Of a stretch of DNA of 64,000 bases, positions 8,701-16,580 are shown piece by piece. A program made the translations under genes and the position numbers. Source of the DNA: Glycocaulis profundi (GTDB lineage: Bacteria > Pseudomonadota > Alphaproteobacteria > Caulobacterales > Maricaulaceae); the NCBI GenBank assembly GCA_007050995.1, contig VJOU01000001.1:220391-284390 (forward strand), in the 5' to 3' direction. Below the pieces are notes generated by a model. The model was not told where the DNA came from, searched no databases, and saw only the letters and a program-made list of their open reading frames with translations. Position 1 is the stretch's first letter. Each line of letters starts with the position of its first letter.

Positions 8701-9891
8701 GCTCACGTGGACGCGCTGATCGCGGGCACGGTGGGCCGTCCGGATCTGGACGGCACGGCGCGCCTGTCGGGCGGCCGCTTCTCCGATCAGGCGCTGGGCC
8801 TGCGTCTGCTGGACATCGAGCTGCTGGCCGAGTTCGCCGAGGACGGTCTGGAGATCGACTCCCTGACCGCCAGCGACGGGCAGGGCGGGACGCTGACCGG
8901 CGAGGGCCGGATCAGCTTCGCGGACGCCAGCCTGACCGGGGACGCCCGGATCGAATTCACCGACATGATCCTGATCGACCGTCCCGACGTGACGGCCGAG
9001 GCGGGCGGCCATGTCGACCTGACCATCGGCGACGAGATCGTGGTCAGCGGCGAGACCCGGCTGAACCGGGTCGAGGCCGGCATTCCCGATGGCGGCGGCG
9101 AGCGGCCCATCCCGGTCATCAACGTGCAGCAGGTCAACGTGCCGGGCGGTGTGCGGGACGACGCCCGCGCGCGGAGCTCCGGCCCGCCGGTGCGGCTGGA
9201 CTACCGGGTCGTGGCGCCTGCGAGGGTGTTCGTGCGGGCCGATCAGTTCGACACCGAATGGGGTCTGGACATCGCCATCACCGGCCCGGCTGACGATCTG
9301 GACATCCGCGGCGACGTGCGGCTGCAGCGCGGCCGGGCCGACCTTCTGGGCCGGGCGTTCGATTTCGACCGCGGCCTGATCCAGCTGGCGGGCGATCCGA
9401 TGGACGCGCGTCTGGACATCGTCGCCGTGCGCCAGGCCCGCGAGATCACCGCGCAGGTTCGCGTGGGCGGCACCGTTCGCAACCCCACCATCACCCTGGC
9501 CTCCAACCCCGCCCTGCCGCAGGACGAGGTGGCCGCGCGGCTGCTGTTCGATCAGGGCGCGGGCTCGCTGACCGGGCTGCAGGCTGCCCAGCTCGCCGCC
9601 GCCATCGCCAGCCTGCGCGGCGGCGGGGGCGGATTCGATCCTCTGGGCGCGATGCGCGACATCACCGGGCTCGATCAGCTCGCGGTGGGGTCGGACGCCG
9701 CCGGGCAGACCGTGGTGACCGGCGGCCGCTACCTGACCGACGACGTTTATCTGGAAGTGGAAAGCGGCGGGGCGGCCGCCTCGACCACCCGGATCGAGTG
9801 GCAGCTGACCCGGAACCTGACCCTGCTGTCGCGGCTGACCGGCGGCGGCGAGGCGGGCGTGGCCCTGACCTGGCGGCGCGAGTACGACTGA
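5779..9891 (+). CDS. tamB: Translocation/assembly module protein TamB
   Basis: This 1370-residue AsmA/TamB-family protein spans the periplasm between the inner membrane and TamA. A single N-terminal membrane helix (IIGWTLFGLLMLLIAAVGVL) is followed by a long beta-rich region with repeated DG, GE and AD-rich strands, as expected for a beta-taco groove. The C-terminal DUF490 domain holds the typical segments QLNVPG-like, LDIRGDVRLQRGRADLLGR and NPTITLASNPALPQDEVAARLLF. The end (GGEAGVALTWRREYD) looks like the barrel-like C-terminus that contacts TamA. ATG codons at 5779 and 5782 are both possible. Extension to 5635 would only overlap tamA. Confidence 0.93.
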   Translation: MMRIFAIIGWTLFGLLMLLIAAVGVLVVLMTGQTGRDLIENTLDGREVAGIEIRIGRLSGNPLDRLTVGRLSLSDEEGVWLEAEELVIDWRPRDLLARTVTLDELSARRIAVERAPVLPEREETEDEPAGELPVDIRVALLRVNTIELGEALAGERAVLSVQGRMGAMDGVWRAELDAERLDAPGDRVSLQAEIGDLISLTAELDAAAGGPIANLLQAPEAEIEARVRAEGTVESGEGRAVLVIDGGTGLAADVVWADRMLRAEGEADSAAWAAFEQIADILGGPARFNIALPYGEDGITDPDLNALEGAVRSPNLDVRATRAGDQSLDVHVREAANLVSYFAGEDLSVRSLSAEGRLAFGEDTIGFEGVIAANGLDIYGQAYFEAVNGPVTVSGRTTSPEIVTELATSGARFEIEQAGQLLGGSPALTAWLSWDNDAQRLEIAEAVVTGAENARVQASGVVDVAGERFDIDLDASALPIGRFTDQTGGRAAVRGEVTGGFDGSAAFNGVALARGLSGEIGERLGPDVDARLDGGLTADGTMALRELNVRSETLLLEATGDGQGEDWTIAGDLAWSGGAPVAAVVLEGTATVAFEARSRAGSLQARLEAAADTLGAGPVLVDDPRIRFEGGGPLEAFEGRWQIVGGTERGPVDLGGQVARRGETVAVQNVDGRFGGLALDGGLEAGPNRIEAAFAARPVAGFGSADVTLLMADGRIDGRVEAQDLVADDLQYLDSLIVEITGPVEEIAFRMAAQGAYGADVILRSEGVVRTGDEGGSVSASLDGRYGATRIGTARQILVGFGGDEGTTATGALSLNDGSLGWDVAMDDSGARITADLDDVPVALLSSSRGTEPLFGDISGRVDLAQAEGVWAGRVDLAGEGITPAERAEDPDNVVFLDADLTAVIDQAGLRLELAARGVDLTADAELSVLSGPVADFGQLGASENQIAGRASVRGEISGLAAFQLSESQILSGNAHVDALIAGTVGRPDLDGTARLSGGRFSDQALGLRLLDIELLAEFAEDGLEIDSLTASDGQGGTLTGEGRISFADASLTGDARIEFTDMILIDRPDVTAEAGGHVDLTIGDEIVVSGETRLNRVEAGIPDGGGERPIPVINVQQVNVPGGVRDDARARSSGPPVRLDYRVVAPARVFVRADQFDTEWGLDIAITGPADDLDIRGDVRLQRGRADLLGRAFDFDRGLIQLAGDPMDARLDIVAVRQAREITAQVRVGGTVRNPTITLASNPALPQDEVAARLLFDQGAGSLTGLQAAQLAAAIASLRGGGGGFDPLGAMRDITGLDQLAVGSDAAGQTVVTGGRYLTDDVYLEVESGGAAASTTRIEWQLTRNLTLLSRLTGGGEAGVALTWRREYD

Positions 9892-9929
9892 GCCGCCGGG
9901 TCTTCAGAGCTTCGGAAATTTGAAAAGCG

Positions 9930-11066
9930 TCAGGGCTGTCCGCTGGCCGTGCCGGACGCGCCCGGCGCGGCGGGCATATCCACCACTCGCTCGACGGGAG
10001 CGGCGCTGGGGCCGAACATCTGCTCCTGCAGGTTCGGCGCGATGCCGGTCGCCAGGAAGGGCAGGCCCACGGCCAGGATCACCGACACGGCCAGGCCCAC
10101 GCCCGCGCGGGCGGCGTCCTTGGTGACGTCGGCCATCGCCTCGCCGCGATTGCGCAAGGACGCGACATAGCTGATCGCCAGCTCGCGGCCCGCCAGCAGA
10201 CCCAGGAACACCCAGGTGGTGCTCATCGGCACGTCGTTCATTTCCTTGAAGTAGAGCAGCACCAGACCGAAGATCAGGTCCACGACGGTCGCCGAGCGCA
10301 CGTCCACGGTGTTGGTCTTGCTCAACACGATCTTCTGGATCTCGCCGCCACGGATCGCGAACATGATCGCGTGCAGGCCGATCATGAGCACCGTGGCGAA
10401 CACCACCAGGCCCAGCGAGAAGGTCACCGACACCGAGCCGTCCGCGGCCACGATGGTCTCGCGGGGCAGGAAGACGAAGATGTTCGCCAGATCCTGCATC
10501 AGCCACTGGGACCACAGGAAGGCGGTCGCGCCCCACTGGGCGACGTACCAGACCGGCGACAGATTCTGATCGCGGGTCTTGAACACCCATTTCTCGAACA
10601 CCCGGGCGATGACCAGGAACACCACCGCGCCCGCCGCGAAGGCGACGACATAGCCCATCAGCGACTTGAGCAGGATGTCGCCCAGAACGCCTTCGGTGGC
10701 GGAGCCGCCGGTCAGGGTGAAGATCGTCAGCACAAGGAAGGTGGTCGAGACCGGGATGCCGAACTTGGTCAGGAACAGCAGGGCGACCGCAGGCAGGACG
10801 TGCCACCACTGCACCCCGTTCTCGGGATAGGGGATGGAGTTCAGGCGCCCGAAGGCGATGTCGCCGCCGTTGAAGAACCAGCCATAGGCCATCACCGCGA
10901 CGAAGATCGCCATCGCGAAGCCCCAGAGCAGAATCCAGGAGCGCTTCGCGTTCGACGCGAGAAAAGTGCCCAGAGTCTGGATCACGTCGTTGCCGACGAT
11001 GGCGTAGGCCGCGATGCTGAAGCCGATCAGCGCGAAGAGCGGTACGCCGAAGACCGAAAGGTCCAT
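9930..11066 (-). CDS. PiT-like polytopic membrane protein (possible phosphate permease)
   Basis: This 378-residue inner-membrane protein has about nine or ten hydrophobic helices. Two segments recall the duplicated signature of inorganic phosphate transporters: AAYAIVGNDVIQTLGTFLAS in the first helix pair and KFGIPVSTTFLVLTIFTL later, like the GNDxxxxxG and PxSTT motifs of the family. The conserved second half carries YFKEMNDVPMSTTWVFLG, an internal echo that supports an ancient duplication. The usual long central loop of PiT is absent. Upstream lies an 11-bp-period direct repeat resembling a Pho box. The C-terminal tail (AAPGASGTASGQP) is probably disordered. Phosphate as substrate is an inference. 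Confidence 0.65.
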   Translation of the reverse strand: MDLSVFGVPLFALIGFSIAAYAIVGNDVIQTLGTFLASNAKRSWILLWGFAMAIFVAVMAYGWFFNGGDIAFGRLNSIPYPENGVQWWHVLPAVALLFLTKFGIPVSTTFLVLTIFTLTGGSATEGVLGDILLKSLMGYVVAFAAGAVVFLVIARVFEKWVFKTRDQNLSPVWYVAQWGATAFLWSQWLMQDLANIFVFLPRETIVAADGSVSVTFSLGLVVFATVLMIGLHAIMFAIRGGEIQKIVLSKTNTVDVRSATVVDLIFGLVLLYFKEMNDVPMSTTWVFLGLLAGRELAISYVASLRNRGEAMADVTKDAARAGVGLAVSVILAVGLPFLATGIAPNLQEQMFGPSAAPVERVVDMPAAPGASGTASGQP

Positions 11067-11158
11067 GAGTGCGGATCCCTTGAGGTGCCCGTTTCGAGGC
11101 GGGCGTTACCTCAGCTTTCCGCAGATATCAAAGGAAACCCGCTGCGGATTCCCATGAT

Positions 11159-11176
11159 TCACAAAACCGTCACAAA
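11159..11176. promoter_or_regulatory. Pho-box-like direct repeat
   Basis: TCACAAA occurs twice with an exact 11-bp period (TCACAAA-ACCG-TCACAAA), the layout of PhoB sites (7-bp unit, 4-bp spacer). It lies 92 bp upstream of the PiT-like gene, but the repeat reads on the strand opposite to that gene. That orientation weakens the case. Confidence 0.3.
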
Positions 11177-11319
11177 GCGCAGTGAAACAAAGAAATCCGT
11201 GGCCTGACGATCACTGGAAGCGGAGTCCCCTGCGGACTCTGGCGAACCCCGCGAACGGGTGTCACCGAATTGTCGTTTCAGTGTCGCAAAACCCCGCTGA
11301 TCACTTTTTTGAAGTTTTT

Positions 11320-11346
11320 GCAGCGCGGCAGGCGATGCCGCGCTGC
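11320..11346 (-). terminator. Strong hairpin after the Pmp3 gene
   Basis: A perfect 11-bp stem (GCAGCGCGGCA / TGCCGCGCTGC, 5-nt loop) lies 16 bp after the stop of the small membrane protein gene. On the minus strand no T-run follows, so termination would be atypical; on the plus strand T-rich DNA precedes the stem. Confidence 0.45.
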
Positions 11347-11362
11347 AGTGGGGCGTGATTCG

Positions 11363-11524
11363 TCAGTCCCGCGTGGCGATGATCCAGACCGCATGGATGA
11401 TGCCGGGAATGTAGCCCAGCAGGGTCAGCAGGATGTTCAGGAAAAAGTGGAGCGAGAAGCCCACCTGCAGGAAGACGCCCAGCGGCGGCAGGATGATCGC
11501 GAAGATCAGGCGGATGATGTCCAT
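11363..11524 (-). CDS. Pmp3/YqaE family (UPF0057) membrane peptide
   Basis: This 53-residue protein has two membrane helices, MDIIRLIFAIILPPLGVFLQ and a helix through HFFLNILLTLLGYIPGIIHA, and ends VWIIATRD. The PPLGVF and GYIPGIIHA motifs are diagnostic of the Pmp3/YqaE family, whose members are induced by salt, cold or membrane stress and affect membrane potential. Start at ATG 11524; an in-frame extension upstream adds only polar residues not seen in the family. It is a single gene with a strong hairpin downstream. Confidence 0.9.
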   Translation of the reverse strand: MDIIRLIFAIILPPLGVFLQVGFSLHFFLNILLTLLGYIPGIIHAVWIIATRD

Positions 11525-11674
11525 GAGCAAAGTCCTTCGGATTGACTGTCGGGTGACCAACCGCCCGGACCGGGGGCCAGTTCCCGCGGCGCGCCCGGGC
11601 GCGCATGGCTGACGGGCGAAATTTCATGGCCCGCCCCCTTGCAGAGACCGTGCGCGGGGTCTATCTGGCTCAAA

Positions 11675-11688
11675 ACCGTCCAGACGGT
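11675..11688. promoter_or_regulatory. TetR-type operator ACCGTC-CA-GACGGT
   Basis: A perfect 6-bp inverted repeat with a 2-bp spacer lies 45 bp upstream of the tetR start and is followed at once by TATAGAT, a plausible -10 element. A repressor bound here would cover the promoter of the tetR-RND operon, giving autorepression. Confidence 0.65.
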
Positions 11689-11696
11689 ATAGATGC

Positions 11697-11716
11697 GCCG
11701 CACAAAACCGTGCGGC
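11697..11716 (+). promoter_or_regulatory. Hairpin in the tetR leader
   Basis: GCCGCAC pairs with GTGCGGC around AAAACC, just upstream of the AAGGAGA ribosome binding site of tetR. It may be a leader stem-loop or a second operator half. Confidence 0.35.
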
Positions 11717-11732
11717 CCCAAGGAGACCCGGC

Positions 11733-12296
11733 ATGGCCGACATCGCGAGGGACGCCCCCGTTTCCACACGCGACCTCATCCTCGACGCCGCCGAGCGGAT
11801 CGTCGAGCGGGAGGGCGCGCGCCGCCTGACCATCGACGCGGTGGTCAAGGAGAGCGGCTATTCCAAGGGCGGGGTGCTCTACAATTTCCCATCCAAGCAG
11901 GCCCTCATCGAGGGCATGGTCCGTCGCATGATCGACTCCGCGCGCGCCGATTTCGACAAGACGCGCGAGGAGGCCCTGGCGTCCGGCGAGCCGCTGATGC
12001 CCGCGCTGGTCAAAGAGTCCTTCTGCCGGCGCGACAAGAGCGAGCAGCTCTCCATGGGGCTGCTGGCCGCCGTCGCCGAGCAGCCTGAACTGCTCGACCC
12101 GGTGCGCGACTTCCTCGACACGCTGCGCGCGGAATTCCTCGCCAACACTCCTGATCCGGCGAAGGCCCGCCTGGCCTTTTATGCGCTGGACGGAATCCAC
12201 TTCAATCAGATGTTCGGGCTCAGCGTCCTGAACGATGAGGAGAAGGCCGACATGGAAGCGGCCATCCTCGCCCTGGTCTCGGAGCCCCGCTCATGA
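11733..12296 (+). CDS. TetR/AcrR family transcriptional regulator of the RND operon
   Basis: This 187-residue repressor has an N-terminal helix-turn-helix at about residues 10-60. It includes ILDAAERIVEREGARRLTID, followed by the recognition region (VVKESGYSKGGVLYNFPSK). The C-terminal ligand-binding domain includes a conserved LDGIHFNQMFGL segment common in TetR proteins that sit next to RND pumps. The start has AAGGAGA upstream. The stop overlaps the start of the membrane fusion protein gene by 4 bp, so the three genes form one operon. An inverted repeat at 11675-11688 is the likely operator. The inducer is unknown. Confidence 0.9.
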   Translation: MADIARDAPVSTRDLILDAAERIVEREGARRLTIDAVVKESGYSKGGVLYNFPSKQALIEGMVRRMIDSARADFDKTREEALASGEPLMPALVKESFCRRDKSEQLSMGLLAAVAEQPELLDPVRDFLDTLRAEFLANTPDPAKARLAFYALDGIHFNQMFGLSVLNDEEKADMEAAILALVSEPRS

Positions 12297-13384
12297 TCGC
12301 CCGCCTTCTCCCCACAGCCCTTCTCGCCGCAGGCGCGCTCGCGGCCTGCTCGCCGCCTGAAACCGCCGCCGAGCCCACGCCCCGCATCGCCCGGATCGAG
12401 ACGGTCCAGGCCGGATCCGACAGCGCCCGGCGCGAATTCGTCGGCCGGGTGGAAGCCCGCCTGACGGTCGATCTGGCCTTCCAGGTCGGCGGCCGTCTGG
12501 CCGACTTCCCCGTGGCGGAGGGCCAGACCGTCGAACGCGGCCAGACCATCGCCCGGCTCGAGCAGCAGGATTTCGACCGCGCCGTGCGCGAGGCCCGGGT
12601 CCAGCTCCAGCAGGCCGAGACCAATCTTCAGCGCCAGTCCACCCTGCACGAGCGCGGCATCGCGTCCGACGCCGCGCTGGAGGACGCCCAGACGCAATAC
12701 GACCTGCGGGCCGTGGCGCTTGAGAACGCGCGGCAGAACCTCGCCTACGCGACGATCGAGGCGCCCTTCGACGGGCTGGTCTCGCGCCGTCTGGTGGACA
12801 ATTTCACCACGCTGGGCGCGGGCCAGGCCGTCGCGCGCATCCAGGATCTGTCCGAGCGCCGGGTGGCCATCCCGGTGCCGGAGAACCTGATAGGTGCGCT
12901 GGACCGCGAGGGCGGCTACACCGCCGTCGCCCGCTTCCCCTTCCTGGCCGGGCAGAGCTTCCCGCTCGAATACCGCGAGCTGGTGGCCGAGGCCGAGCAG
13001 GGCTCGCAGACCTACCGGGTGATCTTCGCCCTGCCCGACGACGTGCCGGGCAACATCCTGCCGGGCATGACCGCGAACGTGAGCGTGCAGGTCGACCGCA
13101 ACGGCGAGACCATCCCTGCGGGCGTGCGCGCGCCGGTCAGCGCGCTGACCGGGTCGGCGGGCGGGGGTTTTCACGTCTGGGTCTTTGACGAGGCCAGCGG
13201 CGAGGTCAGCGCCCGGACCGTCTCCATCGGTCCCATCGCGGGCGACACGGTGATGGTCGAGGAGGGGCTGCGCCCGGGCGAGCGGATCGTGACCGCGGGG
13301 GTGAACGCCCTGCACGAAGGCATGAAGGTCCGCCCCATGGCCCAGCGCGGCGGAGTCGCCGCCGCCGAGCCGTCCCGCTTCTGA
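12293..13384 (+). CDS. RND efflux periplasmic adaptor (membrane fusion) lipoprotein
   Basis: This 363-residue adaptor of the AcrA/HlyD type links an RND pump to an outer membrane channel. The lipobox LAAC places the lipidated cysteine at residue 19. A barrel-sandwich/lipoyl segment (VDLAFQVGGRLADFPV...) precedes an alpha-hairpin with the coiled coil around QLQQAETNLQRQSTLHERG. The second lipoyl half (YATIEAPFDGLVSRRLVDNF) and beta-barrel domain follow. The C-terminus (GLRPGERIVTAGVNALHEGM) is typical. It overlaps tetR by 4 bp and precedes the permease by 34 bp. No outer membrane factor gene is in the operon, so a TolC encoded elsewhere is implied. Confidence 0.93.
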   Translation: MIARLLPTALLAAGALAACSPPETAAEPTPRIARIETVQAGSDSARREFVGRVEARLTVDLAFQVGGRLADFPVAEGQTVERGQTIARLEQQDFDRAVREARVQLQQAETNLQRQSTLHERGIASDAALEDAQTQYDLRAVALENARQNLAYATIEAPFDGLVSRRLVDNFTTLGAGQAVARIQDLSERRVAIPVPENLIGALDREGGYTAVARFPFLAGQSFPLEYRELVAEAEQGSQTYRVIFALPDDVPGNILPGMTANVSVQVDRNGETIPAGVRAPVSALTGSAGGGFHVWVFDEASGEVSARTVSIGPIAGDTVMVEEGLRPGERIVTAGVNALHEGMKVRPMAQRGGVAAAEPSRF

Positions 13385-13418
13385 TCGAAATTCCGCATAC
13401 GGAACAAGGGGGCCTGTC

Positions 13419-16400
13419 ATGGCCATGACCGAGCAGCCGCCGCGCACCGGCGACGCCTTCAATCTCGCCCGCGTCTCCATCGAGAAGCCGGTGATCACCT
13501 GGCTGATCATCCTGGCCTGCCTGCTGGGCGGCATCTGGGGCTTCAACACGGTCGGCCAGCTCGAGGACCCCGAGTTCACGATCAAGGAGGCCATCGTCTT
13601 CACCGCCTATCCCGGCGCCACCGCCGAGGAGGTGGAGCGCGAGGTGACCGAGCGGCTGGAGATCGCCATCCAGCAGATGCCCCAGCTGGACGAGCTGAAC
13701 TCGAAATCCATGCCGGGGATGAGCGAGATCCAGGTCTCCATCCGCGACACCTATGACGGGACCCAGCTGCCCCAGGTCTGGGACGAGCTGAGAAAACGCA
13801 TGCGCGACGCCGCGCCGTCTCTGCCGCCGGGCGCGCAGGACCCGTTCGTGTTCGATGATTTCGGCGACACCTACGGCATCTTCTACGCCGTCTCGGCGCC
13901 GGGTTATTCCGAGGCGGAGGTGCGCGACATCGCCCGCTTTCTGCGCCGGGAGATGCTGACCGTGCGCGGGGTGTCGAAGGTAGACACCTCCGGCGTGCCC
14001 GAAGAGCGGCTCTATGTGGAGATCCCGCAGGAGAACCTGGCCCAGCTCGGCCTGCCCTTCGACGCGGTGCTCGAGGCGGTGTCGGAGAACAACGCGGTGG
14101 TGCAGGCGGGCGAGACGCCCGCGGGCGACCGCCTGCTGCGCGTGTCCATCCCCCAGCAGGTCGACGGCGTCGCCGCGCTCGAGGATACGCTGATCACCGA
14201 TTCCGCGGGCGGGCTGGTGCGGCTGTCGGACGTGGCCGCGATCACCCGGGCGCCCGAGGAGCGGGCCGAGTTCTACGCGTATCACAATGGCGAGCGGGTC
14301 TTCACGCTGGGCGTGGCCGCGCTGGGCGACGAGAACATCGTGGACGTGGGCCGGGCGGTCGAAGCGCGGCTGGCCGAGCTTGTCTCCGACCTGCCCGTGG
14401 GCGTGGAGCTGAGCCCGATCTACGAGCAGCACCTGGTCGTGGACGCGGCCATGAGCGGCTTCCTGGTCAATCTGGGCCTTTCCATCCTGATCGTGATCGC
14501 GGTGCTGTGCGTGTTCATGGGCTGGCGCGCGGGCCTGACGGTGGGCGCGGTGCTGGGCCTGACCGTGCTGGGCACGCTGTTCTTCATGGCGGTGTTCGAC
14601 ATCACCATGCAGCGCATCTCGCTGGGCGCGCTGATCATCGCCATGGGCATGCTGGTGGACAACGCCATCGTGGTCACCGAGTCCATGCAGGTCTCCGTGC
14701 AGTCGGGCGAACGCCGCCAGATCGCCGCGGAGAAGGCGGTCGCCTCCACCCAGGTCCCGCTGCTGGGCGCGACGGTGATCGGGGTGATGGCCTTCGCCGC
14801 CATCGGCCTGAGCCCGGACACCACGGGCGAGTTCCTGTTCTCGCTGTTCGCGGTGATCGGCATATCGCTGGGCCTGTCCTGGGTGCTGGCGGTCACGGTC
14901 GCGCCGATGATCGCGCACTATCTGTTCAAGTCGGAGAAGGGGTCCAGGCCCGACCCTTACGCGGGGCGGTTTTACCGCGCCTATGCGGCCATTCTGACCG
15001 GCTCGCTGCGGCGGCGCTGGATCACGCTGATGGCGCTGATCGCGATCACGGCGGCCAGTTTCTGGGGCTTTGGCTTCGTCAAGCAGTCCTTCTTCCCCAA
15101 CTCCAACACGCCGATGTTCTATATCTCCATCATGGAGCCGCAGGGCGCGGACATCCTGGCCACCGACCGCACCGTGCGCGAGGTCGCCGATTTCGTGCTG
15201 GAGCAGCGCGAAACCGACGCGGTCACCGGCTTCGTGGGCCGGGGCGGCACGCGCTTCATGCTGACCTACGCCACCGAGCAGCCGAACACCGCCTACGGCC
15301 AGCTCGTGGTGCGCGCGAACCGGCTGCGCGACATCCCCGCGCTGGCCGACCGCATCGTGGCCCATGTGCGCGAGACCCAGCCCGAGGTGGAGGTGCGCGC
15401 CGACCGGATCGTGTTCGGGCCGCCGTCGGACGCCCAGCTCGAGGCGCGCTTCATCGGCTCCGACCCGGACGTGCTGCGCGCGCTGGGCGAGGAGGCCATC
15501 GCGGCCCTGCGCGAGACCGCGAACGTGCGCGACCTCAGACAGGACTGGCGCAATCGCGAGCTGACCATCGAGCCGGCGATCTCGGCTGAACGCGCCCGCG
15601 CGGCGGGCGTGGCCCGCGAGGACGTGGGCGAGGCGCTGACCTTCGCCACCAGCGGCTCGCAGGTGGGCTTCTACCGCGAGGGCGAGGACCTGATCCCGAT
15701 CATCGCCCGGGCGCCGTCGGGCGAACGGGCCGATCCGGGCAATCTGTCCGACCGGCTGATCTGGAGCCCGTCCCAGGGCGCCTACGTGCCCATGAACCAG
15801 GTGGTCGACAGCTTCGACCTGACCGCCCGGGACACGCTGATCCGGCGCAAGGACCGCTCGCGGGTGCTGACCGTGCAGGCCAACCCCCAGGAGGGCGAGA
15901 CCGCCGCGACGGCGTTCGCGCGCTTCTCCGCGGTGGTCGAGCGCATCGATCTGCCTCACGGCTACACGCTGGAATGGGGCGGCGAGCACGAGGCCAACCA
16001 GGAGGCCAACGAAGCGCTGGGCAACGTGCTGCCGATCACCTTCATCGTGATGATCGTGGTCAGCTTCCTGCTGTTCCAGAAGGTGCGCCAGCCGCTGATC
16101 ATCTGGGCGGTGGTGCCCATGTCGATCTGCGGGGTGACGGCGGGCCTGCTGCTGACGGGCGTGGCCTTCTCCTTCACCGCGCTGCTGGGCTATCTGTCGC
16201 TGTCGGGCATGCTGATCAAGAACGCCATCGTGCTGGTGGACGAGGTCGACCAGCGCGCGGCGCGGGGCGACGACATGCTCTCGGCGATCCGGGACGGCTC
16301 GGTCAGCCGGGTGCGGCCCGTGCTGCTGGCCGCGGCGACGACGATCCTGGGCATGACGCCGCTGATCTTCGACGCCTTCTTCCAGGGCATGGCCGTGACC

Positions 16401-16505
16401 ATCATCGGCGGGCTGGCCTTCGCCACCATTCTGACCCTGATCGCGACCCCGGTGCTCTACGCGCTCTTCTTCGGGGTCCGGGTCAAGCGGGCGGAGGCTT
16501 CCTAA
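13419..16505 (+). CDS. RND efflux permease (AcrB/AcrD/AcrF family)
   Basis: This 1028-residue inner-membrane proton antiporter has the classic twofold layout. Helix 1 (VITWLIILACLLGGIWGF) is followed by a porter loop, helices 2-6, helix 7, a second porter loop, and helices 8-12. Helix 4 carries IIAMGMLVDNAIVVTESMQ. The first Asp of the usual DD pair is kept and the second is Asn, as in several RND subgroups that are not AcrB. Helix 10 has SGMLIKNAIVLVDEV with the expected Lys. Substrate range cannot be predicted. It is the last gene of the TetR-controlled operon. Confidence 0.93.
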   Translation: MAMTEQPPRTGDAFNLARVSIEKPVITWLIILACLLGGIWGFNTVGQLEDPEFTIKEAIVFTAYPGATAEEVEREVTERLEIAIQQMPQLDELNSKSMPGMSEIQVSIRDTYDGTQLPQVWDELRKRMRDAAPSLPPGAQDPFVFDDFGDTYGIFYAVSAPGYSEAEVRDIARFLRREMLTVRGVSKVDTSGVPEERLYVEIPQENLAQLGLPFDAVLEAVSENNAVVQAGETPAGDRLLRVSIPQQVDGVAALEDTLITDSAGGLVRLSDVAAITRAPEERAEFYAYHNGERVFTLGVAALGDENIVDVGRAVEARLAELVSDLPVGVELSPIYEQHLVVDAAMSGFLVNLGLSILIVIAVLCVFMGWRAGLTVGAVLGLTVLGTLFFMAVFDITMQRISLGALIIAMGMLVDNAIVVTESMQVSVQSGERRQIAAEKAVASTQVPLLGATVIGVMAFAAIGLSPDTTGEFLFSLFAVIGISLGLSWVLAVTVAPMIAHYLFKSEKGSRPDPYAGRFYRAYAAILTGSLRRRWITLMALIAITAASFWGFGFVKQSFFPNSNTPMFYISIMEPQGADILATDRTVREVADFVLEQRETDAVTGFVGRGGTRFMLTYATEQPNTAYGQLVVRANRLRDIPALADRIVAHVRETQPEVEVRADRIVFGPPSDAQLEARFIGSDPDVLRALGEEAIAALRETANVRDLRQDWRNRELTIEPAISAERARAAGVAREDVGEALTFATSGSQVGFYREGEDLIPIIARAPSGERADPGNLSDRLIWSPSQGAYVPMNQVVDSFDLTARDTLIRRKDRSRVLTVQANPQEGETAATAFARFSAVVERIDLPHGYTLEWGGEHEANQEANEALGNVLPITFIVMIVVSFLLFQKVRQPLIIWAVVPMSICGVTAGLLLTGVAFSFTALLGYLSLSGMLIKNAIVLVDEVDQRAARGDDMLSAIRDGSVSRVRPVLLAAATTILGMTPLIFDAFFQGMAVTIIGGLAFATILTLIATPVLYALFFGVRVKRAEAS

Positions 16506-16532
16506 ACGCCGCGTCAGGACCGATCATGGCAG

Positions 16533-16558
16533 GTGGCGCGAAGTGATTCGCGCCGCCA
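16533..16558 (+). terminator. Hairpin after the RND permease gene
   Basis: GGTGGCGCGAA pairs with TTCGCGCCGCC (one non-Watson-Crick position, GTGA loop) 28 bp after the permease stop and 23 bp before the next start. No T-run follows, so it may attenuate rather than stop transcription. Confidence 0.4.
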
Positions 16559-16580
16559 GCGGCCCTGAAGGACCAGCGCG

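Noticed and set aside
5455-9012. Long open frame antisense to tamA and tamB
   Set aside because: Same cause. Composition is Arg/Gln/His-rich, there is no ribosome binding site, and the sense strand encodes TamB.
11090-11107. GCCCG...CGGGC hairpin resembling part a of the composite repeat
   Set aside because: Only the TTCGAGG core is shared; flanks and length do not match the two real copies.
13206-15989. Long open frame antisense to the RND genes
   Set aside because: Low-complexity translation over a conserved permease gene on the other strand.
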